A stretch of 64,000 bases of DNA from Clostridia bacterium (GTDB lineage: Bacteria > Bacillota > Clostridia > Oscillospirales > Acutalibacteraceae): contig JAGADF010000008.1 of assembly GCA_017613735.1 (NCBI GenBank), positions 62,001-126,000 on the forward strand. The letters run 5' to 3'. Below, one piece after another: positions 45,475 through 54,748 of this stretch. Made by a program: the position numbers and the translations under genes. Positions within the stretch are counted from its first letter, which is position 1; every line of letters begins with the position of its first letter. Below the pieces are notes generated by a model. That model searched no databases and was not told the DNA's origin. It saw only the letters and a program-made list of their open reading frames with translations.

Positions 45475-46339
45475 TATCAGTCACCTCCGGTGTTTCAGAC
45501 ACAACTGTTTTTCTTCTTGACGAATCGTTAAGGAACGCGTTGAAGGTGTCGCTTACGTCGTTATAATCCTTAACGGAAATATTAGTATTGAAAAGATTAA
45601 TAACCGAGTCAAAGGTTTCCTGATTCGCCTTTAACTTGCCCGAATTCATATAGTAATCGAGAAGTTCTGCCGTCAGCACGCTTCTTCCCTTGGCGTCAAG
45701 GTATTTGAAATAGCTCAGTACCGTTTCGCCCGTGGCGGACTGCTCGCCCTCTTCAAGAATAAGGACGTAGTCGCCGCCCTTGAAATTAATCTTTTCGTCG
45801 GAATATATTTCGGCGTCGCCGAGATAGGAAATAACCCTTTTGAAATTCGTCTCGGTAACGTCTATAAACCTGTCAATCTTTATTCCGCAGCATTTTTCAA
45901 CCGCCTGAGAAAGGCCGAGCGCGCCGCCCGTAGAATAGATATCGGAAAACGTTCCGCTTTTGCCGTCATATTTCAGGTTCACGTCATTTTCAAAGGAAGT
46001 GACCGATATCTGCTTTGCGTCCATATTGAAATTCAGAACGCCGAAAAATCCGAGCTTGTTGTCGCTGTTTTCGCACAGGACAAGGATGTTCGCGTTTCCG
46101 GTATAGTTCTGAAGATAGGTTTCGCCCTCGGTTGAGGTTTCCTCGGTAGTGGCGGTAGTTTTTCTGTCGACGATATTGCTGAGCCGGAAGTTGTATTTTT
46201 TCAGCAATATAAGAAAAGAAACTGCCGCGAGCACAAGCGAGAAGCACAAAAACGCCGTAATAAAGGTTGCGTAGGTTTTTTTACGTTTTCTTTTCTCCTT
46301 GTCAAACTGCAAGGAGGTTTTAATACCGTTATTTTTCAA
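45467..46339 (-). CDS. Membrane-anchored LCP-like (LytR-CpsA-Psr) protein, degenerate
   Basis: A 290-residue protein with a basic N-terminus, one membrane helix (about residues 22-46) and an extracellular region after a Thr/Glu-rich linker. The extracellular fold resembles an LCP domain: [40 protein letters not shown] and [23 protein letters not shown] enzymes attach glycopolymers to the wall using conserved Arg and Asp. Here the usual PRD-type arginine segment reads SFENDVNL, so catalysis is doubtful. TTG start at 46339. It leads the folate operon, an odd pairing. Confidence 0.68.
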   Translation of the reverse strand: MKNNGIKTSLQFDKEKRKRKKTYATFITAFLCFSLVLAAVSFLILLKKYNFRLSNIVDRKTTATTEETSTEGETYLQNYTGNANILVLCENSDNKLGFFGVLNFNMDAKQISVTSFENDVNLKYDGKSGTFSDIYSTGGALGLSQAVEKCCGIKIDRFIDVTETNFKRVISYLGDAEIYSDEKINFKGGDYVLILEEGEQSATGETVLSYFKYLDAKGRSVLTAELLDYYMNSGKLKANQETFDSVINLFNTNISVKDYNDVSDTFNAFLNDSSRRKTVVSETPEVTDNG

Positions 46340-46361
46340 ACCTCACACCCCATTTCAAATA

Positions 46362-46390
46362 ATTATACCATAATACAACAAAAAACTCAA
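46362..46390 (-). promoter_or_regulatory. Promoter of the LCP-like/folate operon
   Basis: On the minus strand, TTGAGT (46385-46390), 17 bases and TATAAT (46362-46367). The -35 box lies within the left arm of the clpX terminator stem. Confidence 0.7.
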
Positions 46391-46416
46391 TGCAATTTGA
46401 AATTGCACTGAGTTTT
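46381..46416 (-). terminator. Terminator after clpX
   Basis: AAAACTCAATGCAAT and ATTGCACTGAGTTTT pair with one mismatch. Read on the minus strand a T run follows. It overlaps the promoter of the next operon. Confidence 0.82.
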
Positions 46417-46438
46417 ATTATTTGTTGTTTTTTGAAAA

Positions 46439-47701
46439 TTAACCCGCGTTAGACTTTGTTTTTCTAATAACGCGCGGTTCGCTGTTACCGTTTACGCATT
46501 CGGCGTTGATAACAACCTTTTCAATAGACGTATCGGACGGTACGGAATACATTGTCGGCATAAGAACCGCTTCCATTATTGAGCGAAGTCCCCTTGCGCC
46601 GGTATTCTTTTCAAGAGTCTTGTCCGCAACGGCCTCAAGGGCGTCGTCGGTGAACTCAAGAGTAACGCCGTCCATATCGAGAAGCGCCTCAAACTGCTTT
46701 AAAATCGCGTTTTTAGGCTCCTTAAGGATTCTTACGAGCGCGTCTCTGTCAAGCGGTGAAAGAGCCGTTATAACGGGAATTCTTCCTACAAGCTCGGGTA
46801 TAAGACCGAACTTGACGAGGTCCTGCGGAATGACCTGAGCGAGTAACTCATCGGTATTCTGCGATTTGGTCGTATCGACGTCGCGGTTGAAACCGAGCGA
46901 GGAATTGTGAACCCGTTTTTCAACTATCTTTTCAATGCCGTCAAATGCGCCGGCGCAGATGAAAAGAATATTCGACGTGTCAACCTGAATGAAATCCTGC
47001 TGGGGATGCTTTCTGCCGCCCTGAGGAGGAACGTTTGAAACGGTGCCCTCAAGGATTTTGAGAAGCGCCTGCTGAACGCCCTCGCCGCTTACGTCACGCG
47101 TAATCGAGGTGTTTTCGCTCTTTCTTCCTATCTTGTCAATCTCGTCAACATAGATAATGCCGCGTTCAGCCTTTTCAATGTCGTAATCCGCCGCCTGAAT
47201 AAGACGAAGAAGAATGTTTTCAACGTCCTCGCCGACATAGCCCGCCTCGGTAAGAGTCGTCGCGTCGGCAATCGCAAACGGAACGTCAAGAATCTTCGCA
47301 AGAGTCTGGGCAAGCATAGTTTTGCCGACGCCCGTAGGCCCTAAAAGAAGAATATTGCTCTTCTGTAAGTCGACCTTGGTCTGTGAGCCGCGGTATATTC
47401 TTTTGTAATGATTGTAAACCGCAACCGAAAGCGCTATCTTGGCGTTTTCCTGCCCGATGACGTATTCGTCAAGCTGTTCCTTAAGCTCCTTGGGGGTAGG
47501 AAGATTTTTGATATCGGACTTGCTTTTCGCAGGCTTAACCCTTGAAAAATCCTCTTCCTCAATAATCGACCTGCAGTAGCCTACGCACTCGTCGCAGATA
47601 CAGACGTTTGGCCCCGCAATAAGCTTGGAAACCTGATTCTGCGTTTTACCGCAGAAAGAGCAGTGAAGCATTTTACTCTTGTTATCATTATCTCTCGCCA
47701 T
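46439..47701 (-). CDS. clpX: ATP-dependent Clp protease ATP-binding subunit ClpX
   Basis: AAA+ unfoldase of 420 residues that feeds ClpP. The N-terminal zinc domain has [11 protein letters not shown] and [10 protein letters not shown]. Walker A is [14 protein letters not shown], Walker [10 protein letters not shown], and the ClpP-contact and pore segments are in the usual places ([39 protein letters not shown]). Third gene of tig-clpP-clpX, 23 bases after clpP. Confidence 0.98.
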   Translation of the reverse strand: MARDNDNKSKMLHCSFCGKTQNQVSKLIAGPNVCICDECVGYCRSIIEEEDFSRVKPAKSKSDIKNLPTPKELKEQLDEYVIGQENAKIALSVAVYNHYKRIYRGSQTKVDLQKSNILLLGPTGVGKTMLAQTLAKILDVPFAIADATTLTEAGYVGEDVENILLRLIQAADYDIEKAERGIIYVDEIDKIGRKSENTSITRDVSGEGVQQALLKILEGTVSNVPPQGGRKHPQQDFIQVDTSNILFICAGAFDGIEKIVEKRVHNSSLGFNRDVDTTKSQNTDELLAQVIPQDLVKFGLIPELVGRIPVITALSPLDRDALVRILKEPKNAILKQFEALLDMDGVTLEFTDDALEAVADKTLEKNTGARGLRSIMEAVLMPTMYSVPSDTSIEKVVINAECVNGNSEPRVIRKTKSNAG

Positions 47702-47724
47702 AAGATTACCTCAAACGAAAAATG

Positions 47725-48306
47725 TTATCTCTTCTCAATTACCTTATCGACTATGCCGTATTCCATAGCTTCAGCGGCAGTCATAAAATTATCTCTTTCG
47801 GTATCGGCGGCGATAACCTCAAGCGGTTTGCCGGTGTTTTCGGCAAGAATTCTGTTGAGGTTTGCCTTGATACGAAGAATGTGGTTAGCGGTAATTTCGA
47901 TATCGGTCGCCTGTCCCTGAGCGCCGCCGGAGGGCTGATGAATCATAATCTCGCTGTTGGGAAGAGCAAATCTCTTTCCCTTCGCTCCGGACGAAAGAAG
48001 GAACGCGCCCATGCTCGCGGCAAGACCTATGCAGATAGTGGAAACATCGCACTTGATATACTGCATCGTATCATAAATAGCCATACCCGCGGTAACCGAG
48101 CCGCCGGGAGAATTGATATAAAGGCTGATGTCCTTTTCGCTGTCCTGACCTTCGAGATAGAGAAGCTGAGCAACTACAAGAGAAGCCGTAGCGTCGTTTA
48201 CCTCGTCGGAGAGAACGATAATTCTGTCGTTGAGAAGACGTGAGAAAATATCATAGCTTCTCTCGCCTCTGTTGGTCTGTTCAATTACATAGGGAACTAA
48301 TGCCAT
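47725..48306 (-). CDS. clpP: ATP-dependent Clp protease proteolytic subunit
   Basis: A 193-residue serine peptidase. The triad is serine in [11 protein letters not shown], histidine in MIHQPSGG and aspartate in TERDNFM. N-terminal [20 protein letters not shown] is normal. The segment usually reading FLGTPV is VLSDEV, a conservative family variation. It lies between tig and clpX. Confidence 0.97.
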   Translation of the reverse strand: MALVPYVIEQTNRGERSYDIFSRLLNDRIIVLSDEVNDATASLVVAQLLYLEGQDSEKDISLYINSPGGSVTAGMAIYDTMQYIKCDVSTICIGLAASMGAFLLSSGAKGKRFALPNSEIMIHQPSGGAQGQATDIEITANHILRIKANLNRILAENTGKPLEVIAADTERDNFMTAAEAMEYGIVDKVIEKR

Positions 48307-48367
48307 AATTCCACTCCTTATTAAATATCTAATTAATTATTGGTTAAAAAATCAATCGGTAATCAGA

Positions 48368-49882
48368 TTATTTCTTGTCTTCCGTCTTTTTTGCGGCAGG
48401 CTTTTTAGCGGGAGCCTTCTTGGCGGCAGGTTTTTTCTCCGCGGGTTTCTTTTCAGCCGTCTTCTTTGCAGCGGACTTCTTTTCCGCAGTTTCTTTCTTT
48501 GCCGCAGGCTTCTTTGCGGGAGCTTTCTTTGCGGGAGCCTTCTTCTCGGCAGGCTTTTCTTCCTTTTCGGCAGTCTTCTTTGCCTCAGGTTTTTCGGCAG
48601 CCTTTCCTGCAACCGCGTTTTCCTTAATCAGGTCGATAGCCGTAGCCCTTACAATGTCGCCCGTGATATTTTCGGCGGGAAGAGCCTTTTTAATCTGGTC
48701 AACATCCATATTATATGTTTCGGCAAGCTTCTTGTATTCGGCCTCGATAGCTTCCTCGGTGGCTTCAATCTTTTCCTTCTTGACGATTTCGTCAAGAGCA
48801 AGGTTGAGCTTAACCTCCTTGAGAGCCTTTTCCTTAAAGCTTTCTCTTAAAGCCGCATTGTCCATGCCCGTATACTTAAGGTACATATCGAGATTAAGTC
48901 CCTGCATCTGAAGACGATAACCGAAGTCGTCGATATCCTGGTCAACCTGTCTGTCAACCATCTGCTCGGGAATTTCAGCCTTTATGCCCTCTGCAACGAG
49001 GTCGAGAAGCGCGTTTGTAAAATCAACGTCAACGTTTTCTTCACGGCGCTTTTTGATTGTAGCCTTAATGTCCTTCTTAAGCTCGGCAAGCGTATCGAAC
49101 TCGCTTACGTCCATAGCGAAGTCGTCGTCAAGAGCGGGAAGCTCTTTCTTCTTGATTTCGTGAAGCTTGATTTTGAATACGGCTTCCTGTCCCGCAAGCT
49201 CTTCGGACGCATAGTCGCCGGGGAAGGTAACGATTACGTCGAACTCTTCGCCGGTCTTATGACCTTTAATCTGGTCCTCAAAGCCGGGGATGAATGAATT
49301 TGAGCCGATTTCAAGCTCATAGTTTTCGCCCTTGCCGCCTTCAAAAGCCTTACCGTCACGGAAGCCTTCAAAGTCGATAACCGCGATATCGCCCTTTTTG
49401 ACGGCGCGGTCTTCAACAGTAATTGTTCTTGCATTCTGCTCACGGAGTCTTTCGATTTCGGCATTGACATCCTCAGCCGTAACCTTGACTTCCTTCTTTT
49501 CAGCCTTAAGTCCCTTGTATTTGCCGAGCTTAACCTCGGGCTTTACAACGACCTTAAGCGTAAATTCAACGCCCTCCTTGCCGATTTTCTCAACATTAAC
49601 GTCGTAGGGAGAAGCGACAATTTCAAGTTTTGCTTCATCAATAGCAGCGGAAACTACCTCGGGATACAACTCGTCGAAAGCGTCCTCATAGAAAACGCCC
49701 TGACCGTAAACCTTTTCGATAAGAGCGCGGGGAGCCTTGCCCTTTCTGAAGCCCTGAACGGTAATTTTCTTTCTCTGTTTGAGATACGCTTTCTGTACCG
49801 CAGCTTCAAACTGCTCGGCGTCAACCGAAATGGCAAGCTCATAAACGTTTGTCTCAACATTCTTTGATGATTTTAAGCTCAT
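48368..49882 (-). CDS. tig: Trigger factor with lysine/alanine-rich C-terminal tail
   Basis: Ribosome-bound chaperone and peptidyl-prolyl isomerase, 504 residues. The ribosome-binding signature is VQGFRKGKAPRALIEKVYGQ. The FKBP-type domain (about residues 150-235) has AVIDFEGFRDGKAFEGGKG and FPGDYASEELAGQ, and the helical C-terminal arms follow. Residues about 429-504 are an added low-complexity tail of Lys, Ala, Pro and Glu (repeats such as PAKKAPAKKPAAKK), like histone H1. I chose ATG 49882 because GGAGGA lies upstream; five extra codons are possible. It heads tig-clpP-clpX. Confidence 0.96.
   Translation of the reverse strand: MSLKSSKNVETNVYELAISVDAEQFEAAVQKAYLKQRKKITVQGFRKGKAPRALIEKVYGQGVFYEDAFDELYPEVVSAAIDEAKLEIVASPYDVNVEKIGKEGVEFTLKVVVKPEVKLGKYKGLKAEKKEVKVTAEDVNAEIERLREQNARTITVEDRAVKKGDIAVIDFEGFRDGKAFEGGKGENYELEIGSNSFIPGFEDQIKGHKTGEEFDVIVTFPGDYASEELAGQEAVFKIKLHEIKKKELPALDDDFAMDVSEFDTLAELKKDIKATIKKRREENVDVDFTNALLDLVAEGIKAEIPEQMVDRQVDQDIDDFGYRLQMQGLNLDMYLKYTGMDNAALRESFKEKALKEVKLNLALDEIVKKEKIEATEEAIEAEYKKLAETYNMDVDQIKKALPAENITGDIVRATAIDLIKENAVAGKAAEKPEAKKTAEKEEKPAEKKAPAKKAPAKKPAAKKETAEKKSAAKKTAEKKPAEKKPAAKKAPAKKPAAKKTEDKK
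48375..48610 (-). repeat. Short degenerate tandem repeats encoding the trigger-factor tail
   Basis: Imperfect repeats of Lys-Lys, Ala-Pro and Ala-Glu codons make this stretch low-complexity. It is coding and in frame with tig. Such DNA is prone to length change by slippage. Confidence 0.7.
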
Positions 49883-49919
49883 TAATAATTCCTCCATATC
49901 AATATATATGCAAATAATA

Positions 49920-49948
49920 ATTATAGCAGATAATTACAGTTTTTTCCA
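49920..49948 (-). promoter_or_regulatory. Probable promoter of tig-clpP-clpX
   Basis: On the minus strand, TGGAAA (49943-49948), 17 bases and TATAAT (49920-49925), 38 bases before the tig start. The -35 box is weak. Confidence 0.52.
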
Positions 49949-49955
49949 CCTTTTT

Positions 49956-50645
49956 TTATTTTTCTATCAGCAAAGGGCAAAATTTAAGATAATCGCCCGA
50001 AATAAGAGTGAACTCAATTCCGTCGCTTTTACCCTGAAAAGCGAATTTATGAGCCTCGCCGTGAAGGTGGGCGTAATAGCAGCGCTTTATTCCCCTGTCG
50101 ACCAGAACGCGGTAGATTTCTTCGCACCTCGCGGAACGCGTAACCGGCGGGTAATGAAGAAAAGCCACAGGCTCTTTACCGGTTTTCTCAGCCTGATCGA
50201 TTGACATATTCAGCCTGCCGACCTCTCTTGAAATAAGCTTTTCGGTTTCGTCGGATTCGTCGTCGAAAAACCAGCCTCTCGTTCCGCAGACGGCAACGTC
50301 GCCGACCTCGAAAGCGTTATTGAAAAGAATTTCAAAAGAATCAAAGGAGTTTTCTTTGAAAAAGTTTTCCATCTTCGTTTTCGTTTCCCACCAGTAATCG
50401 TGATTGCCCTTCATCAGGATTTTTTTACCGGGAAGAGAGTTGAGAAACGAAAAATCCTTTACGGTGTCCTCAAGACGCATTTCCCACGAAATATCGCCCG
50501 CAATAACAACCGTATCGTCCTCTTTAATAAGAGCGCGCCAGTTTTTTTCGAGACGCTCAACATAATCGTTCCAGCCGTTGAAAATGTCCATCGGCTTATC
50601 GGTACGAAGTGACAGATGAGTGTCGCCCAATGCAAATAATGACAT
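49956..50645 (-). CDS. Calcineurin-like metallophosphoesterase
   Basis: A 229-residue protein with the metallophosphoesterase motifs FALGDTHLS (D-x-H), VIAGDISWEM (GD), MKGNHDYWW (GNHD) and AFLHYPP, then CYYAHLHGEAH (GH-like). Metals and a phosphoester substrate are expected but the substrate is unknown. I chose ATG 50645 because the longer frame crosses the divergent DUF1540 gene's ribosome site and start. A GGAGTA site lies upstream. Confidence 0.9.
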   Translation of the reverse strand: MSLFALGDTHLSLRTDKPMDIFNGWNDYVERLEKNWRALIKEDDTVVIAGDISWEMRLEDTVKDFSFLNSLPGKKILMKGNHDYWWETKTKMENFFKENSFDSFEILFNNAFEVGDVAVCGTRGWFFDDESDETEKLISREVGRLNMSIDQAEKTGKEPVAFLHYPPVTRSARCEEIYRVLVDRGIKRCYYAHLHGEAHKFAFQGKSDGIEFTLISGDYLKFCPLLIEK

Positions 50646-50693
50646 AAATATACTCCGTAAAAAAATCAATAATAAAACTGCGGAGGTGAAAAG

Positions 50694-50867
50694 ATGAACA
50701 ACATTAACTGTGAGGCGAAAAACTGCCTTTATCACAAGGGAAAAAGCACCTGCACGGCAAACGAAATCAGGGTTGGCTGTTCCGACGCGTGCTGCTGCGA
50801 CGAGACTAAATGCTCAAGCTTTAAAATAAGGGAAGCTAAAGCTAAAAACAACGTGATACCGACTTAA
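50694..50867 (+). CDS. DUF1540-like cysteine-rich small protein
   Basis: A 57-residue protein with eight cysteines, beginning MNNINCEAKNCLYHKG and continuing STCTANEIRVGCSDACCCDE with TKCSSFK. This is the spacing of the DUF1540 family of Firmicutes, of unknown function; the cysteines suggest metal binding. The start ATG 50694 has a strong GGAGGTG site (50682-50688). The stop overlaps the convergent thrC stop by four bases. Confidence 0.85.
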   Translation: MNNINCEAKNCLYHKGKSTCTANEIRVGCSDACCCDETKCSSFKIREAKAKNNVIPT

Positions 50868-52357
50868 AGTCCGAGCATATTAAGAACAACTTTGGGCATT
50901 TCTTCCTTTGAAGAAACGTTATTGAATCTCGGAGTTTTATTCTTAAGCGAGGCGAGCTGAACGGGAACGGGAACGCCCGTCAGTTCGTTAAGCTCGTCAA
51001 CCATTGAAAATTCGTCGGTCGATTTTACATCGTCCGTAAGCGCCGAAAGAACGCTCTTTGAAAACTTATACGGGTTAGCCGTCGAAGCTATGACCATAGG
51101 CGTTCTGTCGCCCGTTTTGGCTATATAATCGTTAGCGACGTTTACCGCAACGGCGGTATGCGTATCGCAGAGATAATTGTACTTTTCGTAGGTTTCCTTG
51201 ATTGTCTTTTTCGTTGCCTCATCGTCGCAGAAGCCCGCCGCAAACGAATCCTGCAAAGCAGAAAGAACCTTTTTCGGTACTTCATATCTGCCCGTGGTTT
51301 TAAGCTGATTCATTATATCTGAAACAAAGCGGTCATCCATATCCGAAAGCAGGAAAAGAAGCCTTTCAAGGTTAGAGGAAATGAGAATATCCATAGACGG
51401 AGAAGCCGTCATATAGAACTGTCTGTTCTTATCGTAAACGCCCGTGTTGATGAAATCCGTCAGCACGTTATTTGCATTTGAGGCGCAGATAAGCTTTTTA
51501 ATCGGAACGCCCATTTCCTTAGCGTAGAACGCGGCGAGAATATTGCCGAAATTACCCGTGGGAACAACGACGTTCATTTTATCTCCGAGTTCTATTTTAC
51601 CCTGCTCTACAAGGTCGCAGTACGCGGAAACATAATAGACAATCTGAGGCACAAGACGTCCCCAGTTAATTGAATTTGCGGAAGAGAAGGCAAGAGAATT
51701 AGCCTTAAATTTTTCCTCAATTTCTTTATTCGTAAATATAGCTTTTACGCCGTTCTGCGCGTCATCAAAATTACCTTTTATTGCGCAGACGTTGACATTT
51801 TCGCCTTCCTGAGTGGTCATCTGAAGCTTCTGCATCGGGCTTACGCCGTCAACGGGATAGAACACAAGAATTTCAGTATTCGGGACGTCCCTGAAACCCT
51901 CAAGAGCGGCTTTTCCGGTGTCGCCCGAGGTGGCGACAAGAATAACGATTTTTTCATCGGGGCAGGCTTTCTTCGCGGAAACGGTAAGCAGATAAGGAAG
52001 AAGCTGAAGCGCCATATCCTTAAACGCGCAGGTAGGTCCGCGCCAGAGCTCAATAAGATTTACGTTATCGTAAACGCTTACCGTGGGAGCAACCTTTTCG
52101 GACGAAAACTTACCCTCTTTATATGCGTTTTCGACGCAGTAATCAAGCTCATCAGCCGAAAAGTCGGTGAGAAAGAGCTTAAGAATTTCCTTAGCCCTTT
52201 GAATATAATCAAGAGGGATAAGGGATTTTATTTTTTCATAAGAAAGCTCGGGTATTGTTTCGGGGACGAAAAGACCGCCCTCGGATGAAATACCCTTTGC
52301 TATTGCCTGAGATGAAGTTAAACCGATACTTTTGTCTCTTGTACTGATATATTTCAT
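50864..52357 (-). CDS. thrC: Threonine synthase
   Basis: A 497-residue PLP enzyme making threonine from O-phosphohomoserine. The PLP lysine is in WRGPTCAFKDMALQLLP; other segments are LVATSGDTGKAALEGF, NSINWGRLVPQIVYY and VVPTGNFGNILAAFYAK. N-terminal YISTRDKSIGLTSSQA is typical of the long bacterial form. It is the last gene of the lepB-to-thrC run, 18 bases after yraN. Confidence 0.96.
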   Translation of the reverse strand: MKYISTRDKSIGLTSSQAIAKGISSEGGLFVPETIPELSYEKIKSLIPLDYIQRAKEILKLFLTDFSADELDYCVENAYKEGKFSSEKVAPTVSVYDNVNLIELWRGPTCAFKDMALQLLPYLLTVSAKKACPDEKIVILVATSGDTGKAALEGFRDVPNTEILVFYPVDGVSPMQKLQMTTQEGENVNVCAIKGNFDDAQNGVKAIFTNKEIEEKFKANSLAFSSANSINWGRLVPQIVYYVSAYCDLVEQGKIELGDKMNVVVPTGNFGNILAAFYAKEMGVPIKKLICASNANNVLTDFINTGVYDKNRQFYMTASPSMDILISSNLERLLFLLSDMDDRFVSDIMNQLKTTGRYEVPKKVLSALQDSFAAGFCDDEATKKTIKETYEKYNYLCDTHTAVAVNVANDYIAKTGDRTPMVIASTANPYKFSKSVLSALTDDVKSTDEFSMVDELNELTGVPVPVQLASLKNKTPRFNNVSSKEEMPKVVLNMLGL

Positions 52358-52375
52358 AAGTCCTCCTTGGGAACT

Positions 52376-52738
52376 TTATTCGAACGCATTTTCAATAAGA
52401 TTTATGCTTTTAACGGCGTCGTTTTCGACTATGACCTCCGCTATATCGAAGCGTATATTCTTCTTCGTCGGGTACTGCGAAAGAAAGAGGTTTGCGGTTG
52501 AAACAATCTTTTTTCTCTTCGCGGCGGTTACGGAGTCGGCGGGAGAAAACATCTGACCGGGCGACCTCGTTTTAACCTCAACGAAGCAGAGATTCTTTTT
52601 GTCTTCGGCAACTATATCGAGCTCGCCGAAACGGGAATGGTAATTCGCCGCGACGATATTATAGCCGTTTCTTCTTAAATGCCTTGCGGTTTCAAGCTCG
52701 CCTAATTTTCCCGTATCGCTTTTATTCATTGTTTTCAC
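52376..52738 (-). CDS. YraN/UPF0102 family nuclease-like protein
   Basis: A 120-residue protein of the restriction-endonuclease-like fold: GKLGELETARHLRRNGYNIV, RFGELDIVAEDKKNLCFVEV with the E-V-K signature, and RFDIAEVIVE. The function is unproven in most species. It overlaps rnhB by 17 bases, a common pairing in bacteria. Confidence 0.9.
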   Translation of the reverse strand: MKTMNKSDTGKLGELETARHLRRNGYNIVAANYHSRFGELDIVAEDKKNLCFVEVKTRSPGQMFSPADSVTAAKRKKIVSTANLFLSQYPTKKNIRFDIAEVIVENDAVKSINLIENAFE

Positions 52739-53330
52739 CGATAATCTTTTTTAAAAAGCTTTTTCTGTGCACGGGGGAAACGCCGTATTTTTCAATGCAT
52801 TCATAATGAAGCTTCGTGCCGTAGCCCTTATGACGGGCAAACTGATACTCGGGGTACTTTTTATCAAGCTCGAGCATATATCTGTCACGGCTGACCTTTG
52901 CGAGAATCGACGCAGCGGCGATTGACGGGGATTTGGAATCGCCCTTGACAATGCAAAGCTCGTCTACGCCCGTATGCGGGTACTGGTTGCCGTCGACAAG
53001 CGCGAAATCGGCTTTTACGCTCAGTCCCGCGACAGCCTTTCTCATCGCGACAAAATCAGCCTGAAGAATGTTGATTTCGTCAATGGTTTTTTCGTCGACG
53101 GACGCCACGCAGTAGGCAACCGCCTTTTCCCTTATCTCGTCAAAAAGCAGGTCGCGTTTCTTTTCGGTAAGCTTTTTCGAGTCGTTAAGCCCTTCTATTA
53201 CGCAGTCAACGGGTAAAATAACGGCGGCGGCAAATACGGGCCCCGCAAGAGGTCCCCTGCCCGCCTCGTCAATTCCGCAAACATACTTTGCGCCGTTTTC
53301 AATTGCCTGTTTTTCGTAAGAATAGTCCAT
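52722..53330 (-). CDS. rnhB: Ribonuclease HII
   Basis: A 202-residue nuclease removing ribonucleotides and RNA from DNA hybrids. Catalytic acids are in CGIDEAGRGPLAGPV and FALVDGNQYP; SIAAASILAKVSRDRYM and RHKGYGTKLHYE are also clear. It is three bases after rbgA. Confidence 0.96.
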   Translation of the reverse strand: MDYSYEKQAIENGAKYVCGIDEAGRGPLAGPVFAAAVILPVDCVIEGLNDSKKLTEKKRDLLFDEIREKAVAYCVASVDEKTIDEINILQADFVAMRKAVAGLSVKADFALVDGNQYPHTGVDELCIVKGDSKSPSIAAASILAKVSRDRYMLELDKKYPEYQFARHKGYGTKLHYECIEKYGVSPVHRKSFLKKIIGENNE

Positions 53331-53333
53331 ATA

Positions 53334-54197
53334 TTAAGGTCTTTCAAAAGTTATTCTGCCGAGCTTTCCGCCGCGGAATTCATCAAGAAGCATAACGGAA
53401 ACTCTTTCGTAATCTATTTCGCCGCCGGCAATAAGCATACCGCGCTTTTTGCCTATCATATCCATTATTTCAAAGATTTCCTTATCTTCAAAGCCGGTTA
53501 TTTTATATCTTTCGGAAAGTCTTTCGGGGTAATCGCGTCTTAAAACGCCGATAAGCCTTGCCGCAAGAGATTCAAGGTCGATAACCGTGTCCTTAACCGA
53601 ACCGATAAAAGCCAGTTTATCGCCTACCGCGGGGTCGTCGAATTTAGGCCAGAGAACACCCGGAGTGTCAAGCAATTCGAGCCCGTTGCCTATAGCGAAC
53701 CACTGATTGCTTCTCGTAACGCCCGCCTTGTCGGCAACCTTTGCCTTCTGGGCGCCCGCCATACGGTTAATAAAAGAAGACTTGCCGGTATTCGGAATAC
53801 CGACAACCATAATCCTCAAGGGCTTGCCGACCATTCCCCTAGCGGCATTTCTTTCAATTTTATCTTTAAGTATTTCTTTAACAAGCGGCGCGAATTTATT
53901 TAATCCCTTTCCGCTTCGGCAGTCCACGGGAAGAGCAGCGATATTCTGTTTTTCATAATACGAAATCCATTGATTAGTCGCCTTTTCGTCGGCGACGTCG
54001 CATTTGTTCAGAAGAATGATATGAGGCTTTGAGCCTATCATTTCCTTTATTTCGGGATTTCGGCTGCTTTCGGGGATTCTCGCGTCAACGATTTCCGTAA
54101 CAAGGTCGACTTGCGAAAGACATTCCTTTATTAGACGCCTTGTTTTCGCCATATGGCCCGGAAACCACTGAACGGTCTGCTTCTGAAAATCACTCAT
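53334..54197 (-). CDS. rbgA: Ribosome biogenesis GTPase RbgA (YlqF)
   Basis: A 287-residue circularly permuted GTPase needed for late assembly of the large ribosomal subunit. G motifs occur in permuted order: NKCDVADE (G4), then GIPNTGKSSFINR (G1), then DTPGVLWPK (G3). N-terminal VQWFPGHMAKTRRLI is the family signature. The start overlaps lepB by four bases. Confidence 0.95.
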   Translation of the reverse strand: MSDFQKQTVQWFPGHMAKTRRLIKECLSQVDLVTEIVDARIPESSRNPEIKEMIGSKPHIILLNKCDVADEKATNQWISYYEKQNIAALPVDCRSGKGLNKFAPLVKEILKDKIERNAARGMVGKPLRIMVVGIPNTGKSSFINRMAGAQKAKVADKAGVTRSNQWFAIGNGLELLDTPGVLWPKFDDPAVGDKLAFIGSVKDTVIDLESLAARLIGVLRRDYPERLSERYKITGFEDKEIFEIMDMIGKKRGMLIAGGEIDYERVSVMLLDEFRGGKLGRITFERP

Positions 54198-54742
54198 AGC
54201 TCGCTACCCGCAACCTTTGAAAACTTGAAGCCGTCCAATTTAATAACCGCCTGACCGACTATGTAATCGGTCTGTATAAAACCGACCATCGAAAAGCGGC
54301 TGTCGGTAGAATTATTCCTGTTATCGCCCATGGCGAAAACGCAGTTTTCGGGAACGGTTATTGGGTAATCCCAGTCGCCCGAAACGAAGGTAGGCTCTTT
54401 GACATAGGGCTCGACAAGCTCTTCGCCGTCGACATAAACCTTACCCTGAACCGTATCTATATCAACCGTCTGCCCCTCGGTCGCAATTACCCTTTTAACG
54501 AGATTCAGTTCCATAGCGTTAGGCTGTGAAATGATAATTACGTCGCCCTGCTTGGGCTCATAGGCGAACACGCGCACTATTACTCTTTCGCCGTCAACAA
54601 GGTTAGGCAGCATTGACTCGCCTCTGACCACGCTCGTTCTGAACACAAAGGTAAAGATAACGAATATGATAACAAAGGCAAGAGCAAGGATTGAAACAAT
54701 ATAGTACGCTTTGTCAACTACGGATTTTTTAAAATCTGACAT
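54194..54742 (-). CDS. lepB: Signal peptidase I (second copy)
   Basis: A 182-residue type I signal peptidase with one N-terminal membrane helix (about residues 13-33). Serine is in VVRGESMLPNL and the catalytic lysine in LVKRVIATEG; box E is VFAMGDNRNNSTDSR. It lies six bases after a paralogue, so the two form a tandem pair. Confidence 0.95.
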   Translation of the reverse strand: MSDFKKSVVDKAYYIVSILALAFVIIFVIFTFVFRTSVVRGESMLPNLVDGERVIVRVFAYEPKQGDVIIISQPNAMELNLVKRVIATEGQTVDIDTVQGKVYVDGEELVEPYVKEPTFVSGDWDYPITVPENCVFAMGDNRNNSTDSRFSMVGFIQTDYIVGQAVIKLDGFKFSKVAGSEL

Positions 54743-54748
54743 TTAATA

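Noticed and set aside
48375..48610. CRISPR-like array
   Set aside because: The repeats are short, degenerate, in frame and have no unique spacers; they encode the trigger-factor tail.
48375..48911. Plus-strand ORF rich in Phe, Ala and Ser opposite the trigger factor gene
   Set aside because: It is the antisense shadow of the Lys/Ala-rich tail; composition mirrors the real gene and there is no ribosome site.
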